Source: Vermiculatibacterium agrestimuris
GTDB lineage: Bacteria; Bacillota; Clostridia; Oscillospirales; Oscillospiraceae
DNA: 64,000 nucleotides
Reading direction: 5' to 3'
Assembly (NCBI RefSeq): GCF_943193085.1
Contig: NZ_CALPCU010000013.1
Location: 1-64,000, forward strand
Shown here one piece after another: positions 24,872-32,971 of the stretch (the first letter of the stretch is position 1; each line of letters starts with the position of its first letter). Position numbers and translations under genes: made by a program. A model generated the notes under the pieces. That model saw only the letters and a program-made list of their open reading frames with translations, searched no databases and was not told the DNA's origin.

Positions 24872-26038
24872 ATGAAAAAGAAATTCTGCATGACATTGGT
24901 GCTGATTTTTACCCTGGCGTTGTCCGCCTGCGGTAAGACGGACGCCCCGGCTCCTGCGGTTTCGGGAGACACCCCCTCCGACACTCCTGTGGTTTCTGTT
25001 CCGACCCCTGACGGACAGACGGGACTGTCCTCTTCTTCCTGCACCTTCGACCCCGCCCTGTTTGGCGGCAAGCTCCAGAGCTGCGCCTATGCCGGGAACG
25101 GAACGCTTTTTGTGCTGGCAGACAAGCTGTACCTCTACGACACTGGGACTTCCTCGGTGCTGGCCACCGCAGAAGCGCCCCTGCGCGACTTTGAAGCCCA
25201 GGCCATTGACGGGGGCTACGTCCTGTCCGGTATGGGCGACAGCGGCATGATGGCGTACATCTATGACAGCTCCCTCTCTTTGAACAAGGAGATCGCGGTG
25301 GATGAGCTTTTACAGGGGGATCTTGTTGTCAGCGAAACCGGGGGCGTAGCGGCCTCCACAGACGGGAAAAAGCTGGCCTTCGCCGCCTTGGGTGGGCTGT
25401 ATCTGTATGACCTGGAAAGCGGGAGCCTGACTACCCTCCTGGACATGGCCCAAGACGCCGGAACAGCCAGCATCCGTATTTCCATGCTGAACGGCGCTGC
25501 CTTTGCCCAGGATAACAGCCAGATCGTGTTCTTTGGCAGCGGCAGCTCGATTCCCGCGGCAGACGGCGAGGAAGGCTTTTCCATCTACGGGAGCATCGCC
25601 GTGGATGGCAGCGGTCTGATGCTCACAAAACCGTCCGACTATGAAATGGAAGAAATGCAGAGCAGCGTCAGCCGGTTGTTTTTCCCGCAGACCTTTACCC
25701 AGGCCAACGGCACACTGCTTTGGATCGACCGGGCAACAGGCAGCGCCAATACGCTCTCCTTCTCCACCAGCGGTGAGGGCAAAGACGGCGTGTACGGCTC
25801 GGAGCAGGGGAACTATGTGGCAACCGCCGTTTTGGACGGCAGTCTGACCGTTCGCGTCTATGACGTGGTCTCCGGCGCATTGGTTGCCACCGAAGTGATC
25901 GAGAACTCTGACCCCACATATTTCAACCGTATCCCCAGGATTTACCTTTTGGACGGGGCCAAAACCGCCGTAGTCGTTCTCGGAGGCAGTATCAGCGAAG
26001 TTGATACGCTGGTATCCACATTTGAGTTTGGAGCGTAA
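24872..26038 (+). CDS. Lipoprotein, probably beta-propeller (cargo of element A)
   Basis: 388 residues with lipobox LSAC. The rest is built of repeated strands such as LFVLADKLYLYDTGTSSVLA, LAFAALGGLYLYDLESGSLTTLL and LTVRVYDVVSGALVATEV, resembling WD40/YVTN-like propeller blades. It starts 2 bp after the preceding gene. Function unknown; together with the fusion protein at 28369 there are two propeller-like extracytoplasmic parts in this operon. Confidence 0.72.
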   Translation: MKKKFCMTLVLIFTLALSACGKTDAPAPAVSGDTPSDTPVVSVPTPDGQTGLSSSSCTFDPALFGGKLQSCAYAGNGTLFVLADKLYLYDTGTSSVLATAEAPLRDFEAQAIDGGYVLSGMGDSGMMAYIYDSSLSLNKEIAVDELLQGDLVVSETGGVAASTDGKKLAFAALGGLYLYDLESGSLTTLLDMAQDAGTASIRISMLNGAAFAQDNSQIVFFGSGSSIPAADGEEGFSIYGSIAVDGSGLMLTKPSDYEMEEMQSSVSRLFFPQTFTQANGTLLWIDRATGSANTLSFSTSGEGKDGVYGSEQGNYVATAVLDGSLTVRVYDVVSGALVATEVIENSDPTYFNRIPRIYLLDGAKTAVVVLGGSISEVDTLVSTFEFGA

Positions 26039-26039
26039 C

Positions 26040-26240
26040 ATGGAGATAACAGGTGGAAATGTGCGTGGAATGGAAACAAAATGCCAGCCTATTTCCCGCA
26101 TCTGGCTTGATACAGAACGAAAGATCGCATCCTTTCATCCTCTTGCTGATACTGAGCAAAACCATTTTTGCTGTTACAGCCGTGAGCAATTTATGATATA
26201 TACCTTTGCCCTGGTAGAGAACGGATTTCGGTTTATGTAG
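26040..26240 (+). CDS. Small conserved-type protein of conjugative elements
   Basis: 66 residues, KCQPISRIWLDTERKIASFHPLADTEQNHF ... FMIYTFALVENGFRF. The ISRIWLDxxxRIASFH start and LxxxGFRF end match small unnamed proteins I recall from clostridial conjugative elements. ATG 26040 follows TTGGAG by 7 nt. It interrupts the lipoprotein-ABC array and may be an older passenger. Confidence 0.55.
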   Translation: MEITGGNVRGMETKCQPISRIWLDTERKIASFHPLADTEQNHFCCYSREQFMIYTFALVENGFRFM

Positions 26241-26286
26241 GGCATTGTAAGCAACCTATATTCATTACTCGAATTTGGAGAATAAC

Positions 26287-27174
26287 ATGGAAATCACATT
26301 TGAAAGCGTATCCAAGCAATACAAAAGCAAGTATGCGCTGAAAAACTTTACCGCCACCTTAAGCGAGGGCGTGTACGGCCTGCTGGGTGAAAACGGGGCC
26401 GGGAAAACAACGCTTATCAATACCTTTGTGGGTATCCTGCGCGGGGACAGCGGCACGATTCGGGTGGACGGACAGGATGTGAGGACGCTGGGCAAAGCGT
26501 TCCTATCCCAAATCGGCTATATGCCGCAGTACCCCATTTTTTACCGGGATTTTACCGTCAAGGATTTTCTGCTCTATATGTGTGCGCTGAAAGACATTCC
26601 CACCCATGAAGCGCAAGACCGGGTTGCGGAGCTGCTTGCCACGGTGAACCTGACGGACGCTCAGGACAAGAAGATCGGGGCGCTCTCCGGCGGTATGCGT
26701 CAGCGTGTCGGCATTGTGCAGGCCATGCTGTCCGACCCCAAAATTCTGATCCTGGACGAGCCTACCGCCGGTCTTGACCCCAGCGAACGGATACGGTTTC
26801 GGAACCTGATCTCCCGGTTTGCCCAGGGCCGGACGATCCTGCTGGCAACTCACATCGTTTCCGATGTTGAGTGCATCGCGCGGGAAATTCTGCTGCTGAA
26901 ACAGGGGACGCTTCTCATGCAGGGAACGCCCGCCGCGCTGGAACAGGGGATTGAAGGTAAGGTGTGGAGTGTAACTGCCGGGGCCGAGAGCGCCGCGCTG
27001 CTGACCGATATGTACTGTGTCAGCAACATGAAGCAGGAGGACGGACGTTTTACCCTCCGCATTGTTGAGGATGGATGCCCGATCAAGACCGCACAGCCTG
27101 TCCAGCCCAACCTGGAGGATGTGTTCTTGTACTATTGCAGGGGGGAGCGCCATGATACGTCTGATACGGTATGA
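26287..27174 (+). CDS. ABC exporter ATP-binding protein
   Basis: 295 residues. Walker A GENGAGKTT, Q-loop YMPQYPIFY, signature LSGGMRQRV, Walker B ILILDEPTAGLD and H-loop LATHIVSD. The domain is the BcrA/NatA type used in bacteriocin self-protection and antibiotic export. ATG 26287 follows GGAG by 7 nt; an in-frame upstream start at 26275 lacks a site. The first permease start overlaps its end. Confidence 0.94.
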   Translation: MEITFESVSKQYKSKYALKNFTATLSEGVYGLLGENGAGKTTLINTFVGILRGDSGTIRVDGQDVRTLGKAFLSQIGYMPQYPIFYRDFTVKDFLLYMCALKDIPTHEAQDRVAELLATVNLTDAQDKKIGALSGGMRQRVGIVQAMLSDPKILILDEPTAGLDPSERIRFRNLISRFAQGRTILLATHIVSDVECIAREILLLKQGTLLMQGTPAALEQGIEGKVWSVTAGAESAALLTDMYCVSNMKQEDGRFTLRIVEDGCPIKTAQPVQPNLEDVFLYYCRGERHDTSDTV

Positions 27175-28372
27175 GTTTATCAAGCAGTTCTGTAAACGCT
27201 CCATCCTGGCGCTCTTTGTGGTGTTCAGCCTCGCCAACCTGTTCAAAATCTATGGCGAATACAAATCCTACTCCTATCTGACAGACGGGAATGGAGAACG
27301 GAGCTGGCACACGCTTCATTGGCAGCTCTATGAGGAATACCAGGGGGAAATCACCCCGGAGAAAATCGAACGCCTGCTTGCGGTTTATCAGCCTCTTGTG
27401 GAGGCCACGTCAGATATGACCGCAAGCACAGCCACCGATGATCCCAACACCATGACCGGGAACCTATACAGCGACAGGAATCTACTGGACAAGTATTTTG
27501 TGCAGCCTATGCAGTATTCCTATGAGTACAGCGGCCGGTCGGAGCAAGTGGCAAATAGAGCGCGGCAAAGTGCCGCGCTCTATGGGGAACGGGGAGCGGT
27601 CTACCAGCAGAGGGAGAGCGGCGCGATCTATAACCTTTATGCTGGCCGCACCATCCCCGCCTTTGCCTACCGAGAAATGTGCAATTACTATCTGAACTAT
27701 GATTTTTCCATTGTCCTGACCCTCCTGCTCTGTCTCTATGGGATCATCGGAACCTTTGTGAGCGAGCGGGAAACGCAGATGGATATGCTGCTGCTGGTAA
27801 GTCCCAACGGCGGCAGAAAAACAGCCCTGGCGAAAATCATTGCGGCCACCCTGTTTCTACTCCTGACCTCGCTGTGGTTTTCTCTCCTTGACCTGATTGG
27901 CTTTGCGGCCTCTTTTCAGACTTTGGAAGGGCTGGCCCTGCCGGTATTCGCAATTCCAAACTTTGCGGAGGCATCCGTCAATCTCAGTATTTTTCAATAT
28001 GTCCTCCTGTCTGCGGCGCTCAAATGCGCCGGCGCATGGATGATCGGGATGCTCTGGCTGTTGGTTTCGATGTTCTGGAAAAATGCCCTGCTCCCGTTCG
28101 TCATCAATTTTGCCCTCTGTATGGCGCTGACCGTCAGTGGAGCCGCCTGCGCCTACTCCAATTTCTTCTGGACAAAGGTGCTGAACCCGTATTCTCTGCT
28201 GACAAACCGTGTTCTCCTGGGCAAAACAGAGTTCGTAAACCTGGGCGGATTCCCCGTCCTGACATGGCAGGCCGCAATATGGTTTGCCCTGATCGCGGGC
28301 CTTGTGCTTGTAGCTGCAATCTATTTTCTGTCAGCGGAAAACTGTCACCGCTGTGTTCGGAGGGCAAAATGA
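27152..28372 (+). CDS. ABC-2 type permease subunit 1
   Basis: 406 residues: one N-terminal helix (about 14-33), an extracytoplasmic domain of about 140 residues, then five to six helices. The cytoplasmic phrase SERETQMDMLLLVSPNGGRKTALAKIIAATLF after helix 2 is typical of lantibiotic-immunity-like permeases. The start lies 23 bp inside the ATPase gene; the stop overlaps the next permease start (ATGA). Confidence 0.88.
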   Translation: MIRLIRYEFIKQFCKRSILALFVVFSLANLFKIYGEYKSYSYLTDGNGERSWHTLHWQLYEEYQGEITPEKIERLLAVYQPLVEATSDMTASTATDDPNTMTGNLYSDRNLLDKYFVQPMQYSYEYSGRSEQVANRARQSAALYGERGAVYQQRESGAIYNLYAGRTIPAFAYREMCNYYLNYDFSIVLTLLLCLYGIIGTFVSERETQMDMLLLVSPNGGRKTALAKIIAATLFLLLTSLWFSLLDLIGFAASFQTLEGLALPVFAIPNFAEASVNLSIFQYVLLSAALKCAGAWMIGMLWLLVSMFWKNALLPFVINFALCMALTVSGAACAYSNFFWTKVLNPYSLLTNRVLLGKTEFVNLGGFPVLTWQAAIWFALIAGLVLVAAIYFLSAENCHRCVRRAK

Positions 28373-30369
28373 GCGTTTTCTCTTATGAATGGAAAAAACT
28401 GATGGTCATGCAGCGGGGCCTGTTCTATATCCTGGCTGCGCTCCTGGTCAGTACGGTTTGGCTGGCCGCAGCCGACAGGCCGCAGAACAGCGCGATGGAA
28501 GAATACCGCGAGGAATACGAGTGGTATCTGGAACGGCTGGACGGGGCGTACACAGAGGAAAAGGCCGCTTGGCTGGAGCAGGAGGCCCAGGCCATCACGG
28601 AGGCCCGCAGTACCCGCTCTCAATCCCAGGAAAGCTATTACAGCGGTCAGATCACAGCGGAACAGTATGAGCGGCAGATCGCAGAGGTCAACACGGTTTT
28701 GGCCCATGAGCATGGCTTTGAAGCTGTATATCAGCAATATTTATATATCTGCGAGAACACCGGCAATCGTTACTTTCTGAAAACAAACGGCTGGGCGGGG
28801 CTGTTTTCCTCCCAAACGCTGGACTTCCCTCTGTTTCTTGTCATTTTGATTTTGGCCGCTACGGTTTTTTGCTCGGAGTATAGCTGCCAGATGGACGCGC
28901 TTTTGCGGACGGCACCGCAGAGCCGCAAGAGTGCCAGGAGCAAAGCCGTAATGACCCTCTACGCCGTGTTTGTCCTCTGTGTAGGACTATCCCTGATCCG
29001 TTTTCTGTTCTTTGCGGTAAAATATGGCCTGCCCCACGGGGAGTACCCTGTTCAGAGTATCGCCAGTTTCGGAGGCAGTACAAAAAACATCTCCCTGCTG
29101 GCTGCGTATCTGATTCTGACCGTCCTGCGCTGTTTTGGCTCGGTGTATCTCGCCGCCCTGCTGCTCTTTACCTCCGTTTTGGTGAAGAAATATGCTTTAA
29201 CGGTGGTGATCGGAGTGGCATCCACCTTGATACCGTACATCGGACTGTCCAGGCAGATCTGCTACCGCTTGCCGCTGCCCCTGCCGTTCCTGCTGGCAAC
29301 CGGCTTTCTGGAGGGAGCCTCCTCCATGGAGGATTCGCTGACAGGCGAAGCCATTGAGATTTTTTCGGAGCGTTCCCCCCAGGAGCTGCTGGCCTTGCTG
29401 GGCTTGTCCGCTGTGTGCTGCTCCCTCATGGTATGGTGGGTTCTGCGGCAAAACACAAACTGCTGGCAGTCTGGAAGAAAACCTGTCAGACGGTGTGAGG
29501 CCGCAGTCCTGAGCCTACTGCTTCTGATTTCGCTGTCCGGCTGTTCTTTCGGAACGTCCACAAACGGGATATTCAATTCATCTTCGCAAAGTGTGTCGGA
29601 AACTTACAGCGTGATCTTCGACGATCAGACGCGGACATACTCTCTGGAAAACCGGGAAACCGGCGCTTTGACGGATTTGCCCCTCTCTCCGCTGTTCGGA
29701 GCTTTTTCGGATGGGGAATCCGTCAAAGCCGTCTATATGGATGCCCCGTACATTTATTATATGGCTTCCCGCACAGAACAGTATGTGGATCGGGTCGGCA
29801 GCTACAACAGCACAGCCACCCAGGTGTCCATCGTCCAGCTTGATACAGAAACCTTTGAGGAACAGGTTATTTTTGAGAAAATAACGGACAGCGGGCGATC
29901 TCTGTTGGGAATTGACTATACCGTGGGGGATACCTGGATGTTTCTGCAATACTGCTATGGCTTTTTCTTGAACAACGACAGCCTTTTTTTCATTACGAAT
30001 GATGGGATTACGGAAGTAAGCAGGACGACTCAGCGAACTCAAATGCTGGACATCCCCACCAGGGGGAATATAGCGTTTGATGGGCGGACGATCTATTTCA
30101 TCAACGAAAATTCTTTGCTGACAGCGTATGACACCAAAACCCACAAAACAAGACCGTTTCGGAATGCTGTCGCTTACGATTTCTGCCTGACCGAGCAGGG
30201 GCTGTATTTTATCAACCGCATGGATTCCGACTGCGTTTATCTGTGCGGCAGGGATGGCGCCCACAGTCTGAAGATTTCAAATGACCCGGCCCTGTCTGTT
30301 GGCTATAACGGTGAGAAAGTTACCATGATTCTAAAATCGGACGGGAAGGAGGTGATTTTTGAACCGTGA
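28369..30369 (+). CDS. ABC-2 type permease fused to a lipoprotein-like beta-propeller domain
   Basis: 666 residues in one frame. Residues 1-360 parallel the preceding permease: an N-terminal helix, a helical outer domain and several membrane helices with CSEYSCQMDALLRTAPQSRKSARSKAV. After a short basic stretch (GRKPVRRCEAAV) a second signal-like helix LSLLLLISLSGC (376-392) resembles a complete lipobox, followed by 275 residues of propeller-like repeats (DAPYIYYMASRTE, DGRTIYFINENSLLTAYD, EQGLYFINRMDSDCVYL). No in-frame start codon with a ribosome site occurs at the junction, so a true fusion is expected, which would place the propeller outside the membrane. Confidence 0.8.
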   Translation: MSVFSYEWKKLMVMQRGLFYILAALLVSTVWLAAADRPQNSAMEEYREEYEWYLERLDGAYTEEKAAWLEQEAQAITEARSTRSQSQESYYSGQITAEQYERQIAEVNTVLAHEHGFEAVYQQYLYICENTGNRYFLKTNGWAGLFSSQTLDFPLFLVILILAATVFCSEYSCQMDALLRTAPQSRKSARSKAVMTLYAVFVLCVGLSLIRFLFFAVKYGLPHGEYPVQSIASFGGSTKNISLLAAYLILTVLRCFGSVYLAALLLFTSVLVKKYALTVVIGVASTLIPYIGLSRQICYRLPLPLPFLLATGFLEGASSMEDSLTGEAIEIFSERSPQELLALLGLSAVCCSLMVWWVLRQNTNCWQSGRKPVRRCEAAVLSLLLLISLSGCSFGTSTNGIFNSSSQSVSETYSVIFDDQTRTYSLENRETGALTDLPLSPLFGAFSDGESVKAVYMDAPYIYYMASRTEQYVDRVGSYNSTATQVSIVQLDTETFEEQVIFEKITDSGRSLLGIDYTVGDTWMFLQYCYGFFLNNDSLFFITNDGITEVSRTTQRTQMLDIPTRGNIAFDGRTIYFINENSLLTAYDTKTHKTRPFRNAVAYDFCLTEQGLYFINRMDSDCVYLCGRDGAHSLKISNDPALSVGYNGEKVTMILKSDGKEVIFEP

Positions 30370-30551
30370 CGGTACGGGAGTGCCAAGCATCCGTCAGAGC
30401 AAAGCGAAAAAAACGCATCAGGAGGTTGGTGATCGCCTACGCTCTGCGGAGTGCGATCATCCTTCTGCTGGTTCTAATGGAGGACTGTGTAATCCCCAAC
30501 TGTTTTTTACAGAACACCATACAAAGGGGCATTTTCCAGAGCAAACTGTAA
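30366..30551 (+). CDS. Possible small single-helix membrane protein
   Basis: 61 residues from GTG 30366: a very basic start (RAKRKKRIRR) then a hydrophobic stretch (LVIAYALRSAIILLLVL). Ribosome site GGAGGTG lies 13 nt upstream, which fits a TTG at 30359 in another frame better, so the start or reality is uncertain. It is at the end of the cargo operon. Confidence 0.35.
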   Translation: MTVRECQASVRAKRKKRIRRLVIAYALRSAIILLLVLMEDCVIPNCFLQNTIQRGIFQSKL

Positions 30552-30568
30552 AATTTGCTGATTTGTAA

Positions 30569-30598
30569 TTGACAAACTACTTCCCCATGTGGTATCCT
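30569..30598 (+). promoter_or_regulatory. Candidate promoter for the structured leader and mobilization genes
   Basis: TTGACA (30569-30574), 18-bp spacer, TATCCT (30593-30598). Confidence 0.55.
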
Positions 30599-30657
30599 AC
30601 AACACTTCCATAAGGGAGCGCCAACTGAATAGGCTGATCTGATTGATACAGATAAAG

Positions 30658-30745
30658 CCGGTTACATACACAAACCAAAACAGACACCAGCGGGGCGAGG
30701 ATCGTCCTGCTGGCACGGTTGTGTATGTAGCCGGTTTCTTTATTT
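30658..30745 (+). other. Large nested hairpin before the mobilization genes
   Basis: CCGGTTACATACACAA (30658-30673) pairs with TTGTGTATGTAGCCGG (30719-30734), with one G-U. Inside, CCAGC (30687-30691) pairs with GCTGG (30709-30713) and AGGA with TCCT around TCG. A T-rich tail (TTTCTTTATTT) follows. It could be an attenuator, a long terminator, a small regulatory RNA or part of oriT. Confidence 0.5.
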
Positions 30746-30868
30746 GCCCGAGGGAAACAAAATTTTTGGAAAACCTCAAGAAAAAAGTTCCGTTTTGGGC
30801 ACTGAAAGTTGTAGTGGAGGATGGGAGGAAAATTCTGAGTGGCGGCAAAACACTGTTACCCGCTGTTG

Positions 30869-30943
30869 CCCTGTCCACAGGGATAGCGAGCATCGGATTT
30901 CGCCCCCCCACGGGGCAAAATCCATTCCCAGGGGAGACCCCTG
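30869..30943 (+). other. Candidate origin of transfer (oriT)
   Basis: Upstream of mobC, within a 440-bp gene-free stretch: CCCTG-tcca-CAGGG, then GGATTTCGCCCC (30895-30906) / GGGGCAAAATCC (30912-30923) with one mismatch, then CAGGGG-aga-CCCCTG (30929-30943). The inverted repeat next to the relaxase operon and phrases such as GAATACCCCCTC resemble transfer origins of related clostridial mobilizable elements. The nick site is not identified. Confidence 0.55.
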
Positions 30944-30989
30944 AATACCCCCTCCTACGGCGGAAATTCGACAGAATGGAGGAATTAAT

Positions 30990-31280
30990 TTGAGTACGCA
31001 CGATGAAAAAGTCCGTCTGAAAATTAGGCTGACTGAAGAAGAAAAAGCCAAGCTGGAATATGACGCTGCCCTGTGCGGCATGACCCAATCCGAATACTTC
31101 CGACAGATTTGCCTGGGCAAGCAGCCCCGCCCCAAGCAGCCGCCGGAGTTTTGGGAACTGCTGGACGCTCTGTATGAAGTCCATGATAAGCTGGAACGGC
31201 TGATAGTCTACTGCCCGGAGGTGGCAGAAGAATGTTTGCGGTTTGAACGGCTCGTTCTGCTATTGCAGGGGGTGGCCTGA
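30990..31280 (+). CDS. mobC: MobC-like relaxosome accessory protein
   Basis: 96 residues starting at TTG 30990 with GGAGG 7 nt upstream. A ribbon-helix-helix-like start (VRLKIRLTEEEKAKLEYDAALCGMTQSEYFRQICLG) is typical of MobC proteins that bind oriT and help the relaxase open DNA. It sits between the oriT candidate and the relaxase gene, whose start is 2 bp after its stop. Confidence 0.85.
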   Translation: MSTHDEKVRLKIRLTEEEKAKLEYDAALCGMTQSEYFRQICLGKQPRPKQPPEFWELLDALYEVHDKLERLIVYCPEVAEECLRFERLVLLLQGVA

Positions 31281-31281
31281 C

Positions 31282-32622
31282 GTGGCAACCACCAGCCTGT
31301 GGCACATCAAGGGCGATCTCGGAGACCTGATCGCCTATGTGGAAAACCCTGAGAAAACCATCCCCAAGGGCACCGAGGACTTTTTCAATGTATTTTCGTA
31401 CATCCAGAACCCACAAAAAACCGCAGATGGCTCCTTTGTCACCACTATCAACTGCTTGAAGCAAACAGCCCTACGTCAGATGATCCTGACCAAGCAGCGG
31501 TACGGCAAAGAGGACAAGTACATCGCGTGGCACGGCTATCAGAGCTTCAAACCGGGGGAGGTCACCCCGGAGCGGTGCCATGAGATCGGCGTGAAGCTGG
31601 CACAGGATATGTGGGGTGACAGGTTCCAGGTCATTGTCACCACCCACCTGGACAAAGGCCACCTGCACAATCATTTCTGTTTCAATTCAGTATCTTTCAG
31701 GGATGGCAAAAAGTATAACTACTCCAAAGCCGAGCAGCAGCGCCTCCGAGACACCTCAGACCGGCTTTGCCGGGAATATGGCCTGTCCGTCATTGAGCAT
31801 GGGCGCAAGGCCCCCAGCCGCCCGGTCTGGCTGGACGAGCAGAGCGGCAAACCCACCCGCTACAATGTTTATCGGGCGGACGTGCGGGAAGCGGTCAACG
31901 GAAGCCGTACTGTGGAGATGATGGAGAAGTATCTCCGGCGCAAGGGCTATCTCACCGATTTCACGGGCAAACATTGGAAGATACGCCTGCCACAATACCA
32001 GCACTTCACCCGTCTGGACACCCTGGACGAGCGGTGGACGCCGGAAAATATCAGGCGCAGCCTGGGCGCACGAGCCAGCTTTGGGAATAAACGCCCCACC
32101 GTGAATTTCGCCCCGGAGCTGCCGGAGGAACTGCGGGTCTATGTTCCGTTCCAGCCCACAGGCCACGTTTACCGGCTGTTCCTCTATTGGGAATACCAGC
32201 TTGGCATTTTACCCAAGGGAACGGATTACAAGCCCACCAGCCCGTTTATGAAAGAGGAACTGCGAAAGCTGGATACGATCACCGCCCAGGTGGATTATTT
32301 GGCGAAAAACCGCATTGAAACGCTGGACGATCTTCTTTCAGCCCGTGAAACCATTCAAAGTGAATTGGACACGCTGATCGACCAGCGGACAAAGCTACAA
32401 AATAAGATACGCAGAGCGTCACCCGCTGAAAAGGAGCGGTTACGGGGCGAAAAACAAGCTATAACCGCTCAGATTTCTGCTTGTAGAAAGAAATTGAAGC
32501 TGAATACAGGCGTTGAGGAACGCTCCGCCAAAATTCAAGACACGATGGACATGGTTTACACCAACGAGGAACAGCACCGCCAGATAGGGCAGGAGAGAAC
32601 GAGAGGAGCGAGAAGCAGATGA
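31282..32622 (+). CDS. Relaxase/mobilization nuclease (MobA/VirD2 type, MOBP)
   Basis: 446 residues from GTG 31282. The histidine triad motif HLDKGHLHNHFCFN (about 125-138) identifies the metal-dependent transesterase; an early Tyr (YVENPEKT, about 18) is the likely nicking residue. The C-terminal third is helical and coiled-coil-like (RTKLQNKIRRASPAEKERLRGEKQAIT). It would nick oriT and lead the strand into a helper's conjugation pore. The end overlaps the next start by 4 bp. Confidence 0.93.
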   Translation: MATTSLWHIKGDLGDLIAYVENPEKTIPKGTEDFFNVFSYIQNPQKTADGSFVTTINCLKQTALRQMILTKQRYGKEDKYIAWHGYQSFKPGEVTPERCHEIGVKLAQDMWGDRFQVIVTTHLDKGHLHNHFCFNSVSFRDGKKYNYSKAEQQRLRDTSDRLCREYGLSVIEHGRKAPSRPVWLDEQSGKPTRYNVYRADVREAVNGSRTVEMMEKYLRRKGYLTDFTGKHWKIRLPQYQHFTRLDTLDERWTPENIRRSLGARASFGNKRPTVNFAPELPEELRVYVPFQPTGHVYRLFLYWEYQLGILPKGTDYKPTSPFMKEELRKLDTITAQVDYLAKNRIETLDDLLSARETIQSELDTLIDQRTKLQNKIRRASPAEKERLRGEKQAITAQISACRKKLKLNTGVEERSAKIQDTMDMVYTNEEQHRQIGQERTRGARSR

Positions 32623-32888
32623 ATATTATCAAGTTGGAATTGACCGAGCAGGAAGCGAAAATCTATGATGAAGTGATGGAGCAAATAGAGAAAACAGCAG
32701 CTTTTCTTGTCGGTCTGTCCCACGAGGAACGCCTGGACTGGCTGAAAAAGCACCAATACAGCCGTCCCATCAGCTTTGAGCGGGAGATTGACGGGACGAT
32801 CTACACCGTCAACGCCCATTTCAGCGAGAACACTGAAACTGTGGAGGGGAAGATAAATCGCATTCTCAACCAAAATATCACACTGTAA
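32619..32888 (+). CDS. TnpW-like transposon-encoded protein
   Basis: 89 residues. The N-terminal half (LTEQEAKIYDEVMEQIEKTAAFLVGL) is helical; the C-terminal half (FEREIDGTIYTVNAHFSENTETVEGKINRIL) matches the TnpW pattern of a TxYxVxxxFsE..TxxdKixRil motif. Function unknown, associated with Tn4451-type recombinases, which is the next gene. Confidence 0.65.
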   Translation: MNIIKLELTEQEAKIYDEVMEQIEKTAAFLVGLSHEERLDWLKKHQYSRPISFEREIDGTIYTVNAHFSENTETVEGKINRILNQNITL

Positions 32889-32892
32889 AGTG

Positions 32893-32955
32893 TTGAAGTT
32901 TTGCGCCGGATGTGGTATGATAATCGTACCCTGCAATTCATATCACATCCGGCTG
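32893..32955 (+). promoter_or_regulatory. Promoter and inverted-repeat operator of the recombinase gene
   Basis: TTGAAG (32893-32898), 17 bp, TATGAT (32916-32921). GCCGGATGTGGTATGA (32905-32920) overlaps the -10 and is repeated in inverse orientation at 32929-32955; a third copy precedes tnpV. Repression by an element protein is likely. Confidence 0.65.
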
Positions 32956-32971
32956 CGGAAAGGAGCATACT

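Noticed and set aside
28024..28368. N-terminal extension of the permease-propeller frame
   Set aside because: Overlaps the preceding permease in another frame; the ATGA-coupled start at 28369 is the better start.
30643..30993. 116-codon plus-strand frame before mobC
   Set aside because: It runs through the nested hairpin and oriT-like repeats and lacks a ribosome site or family pattern.
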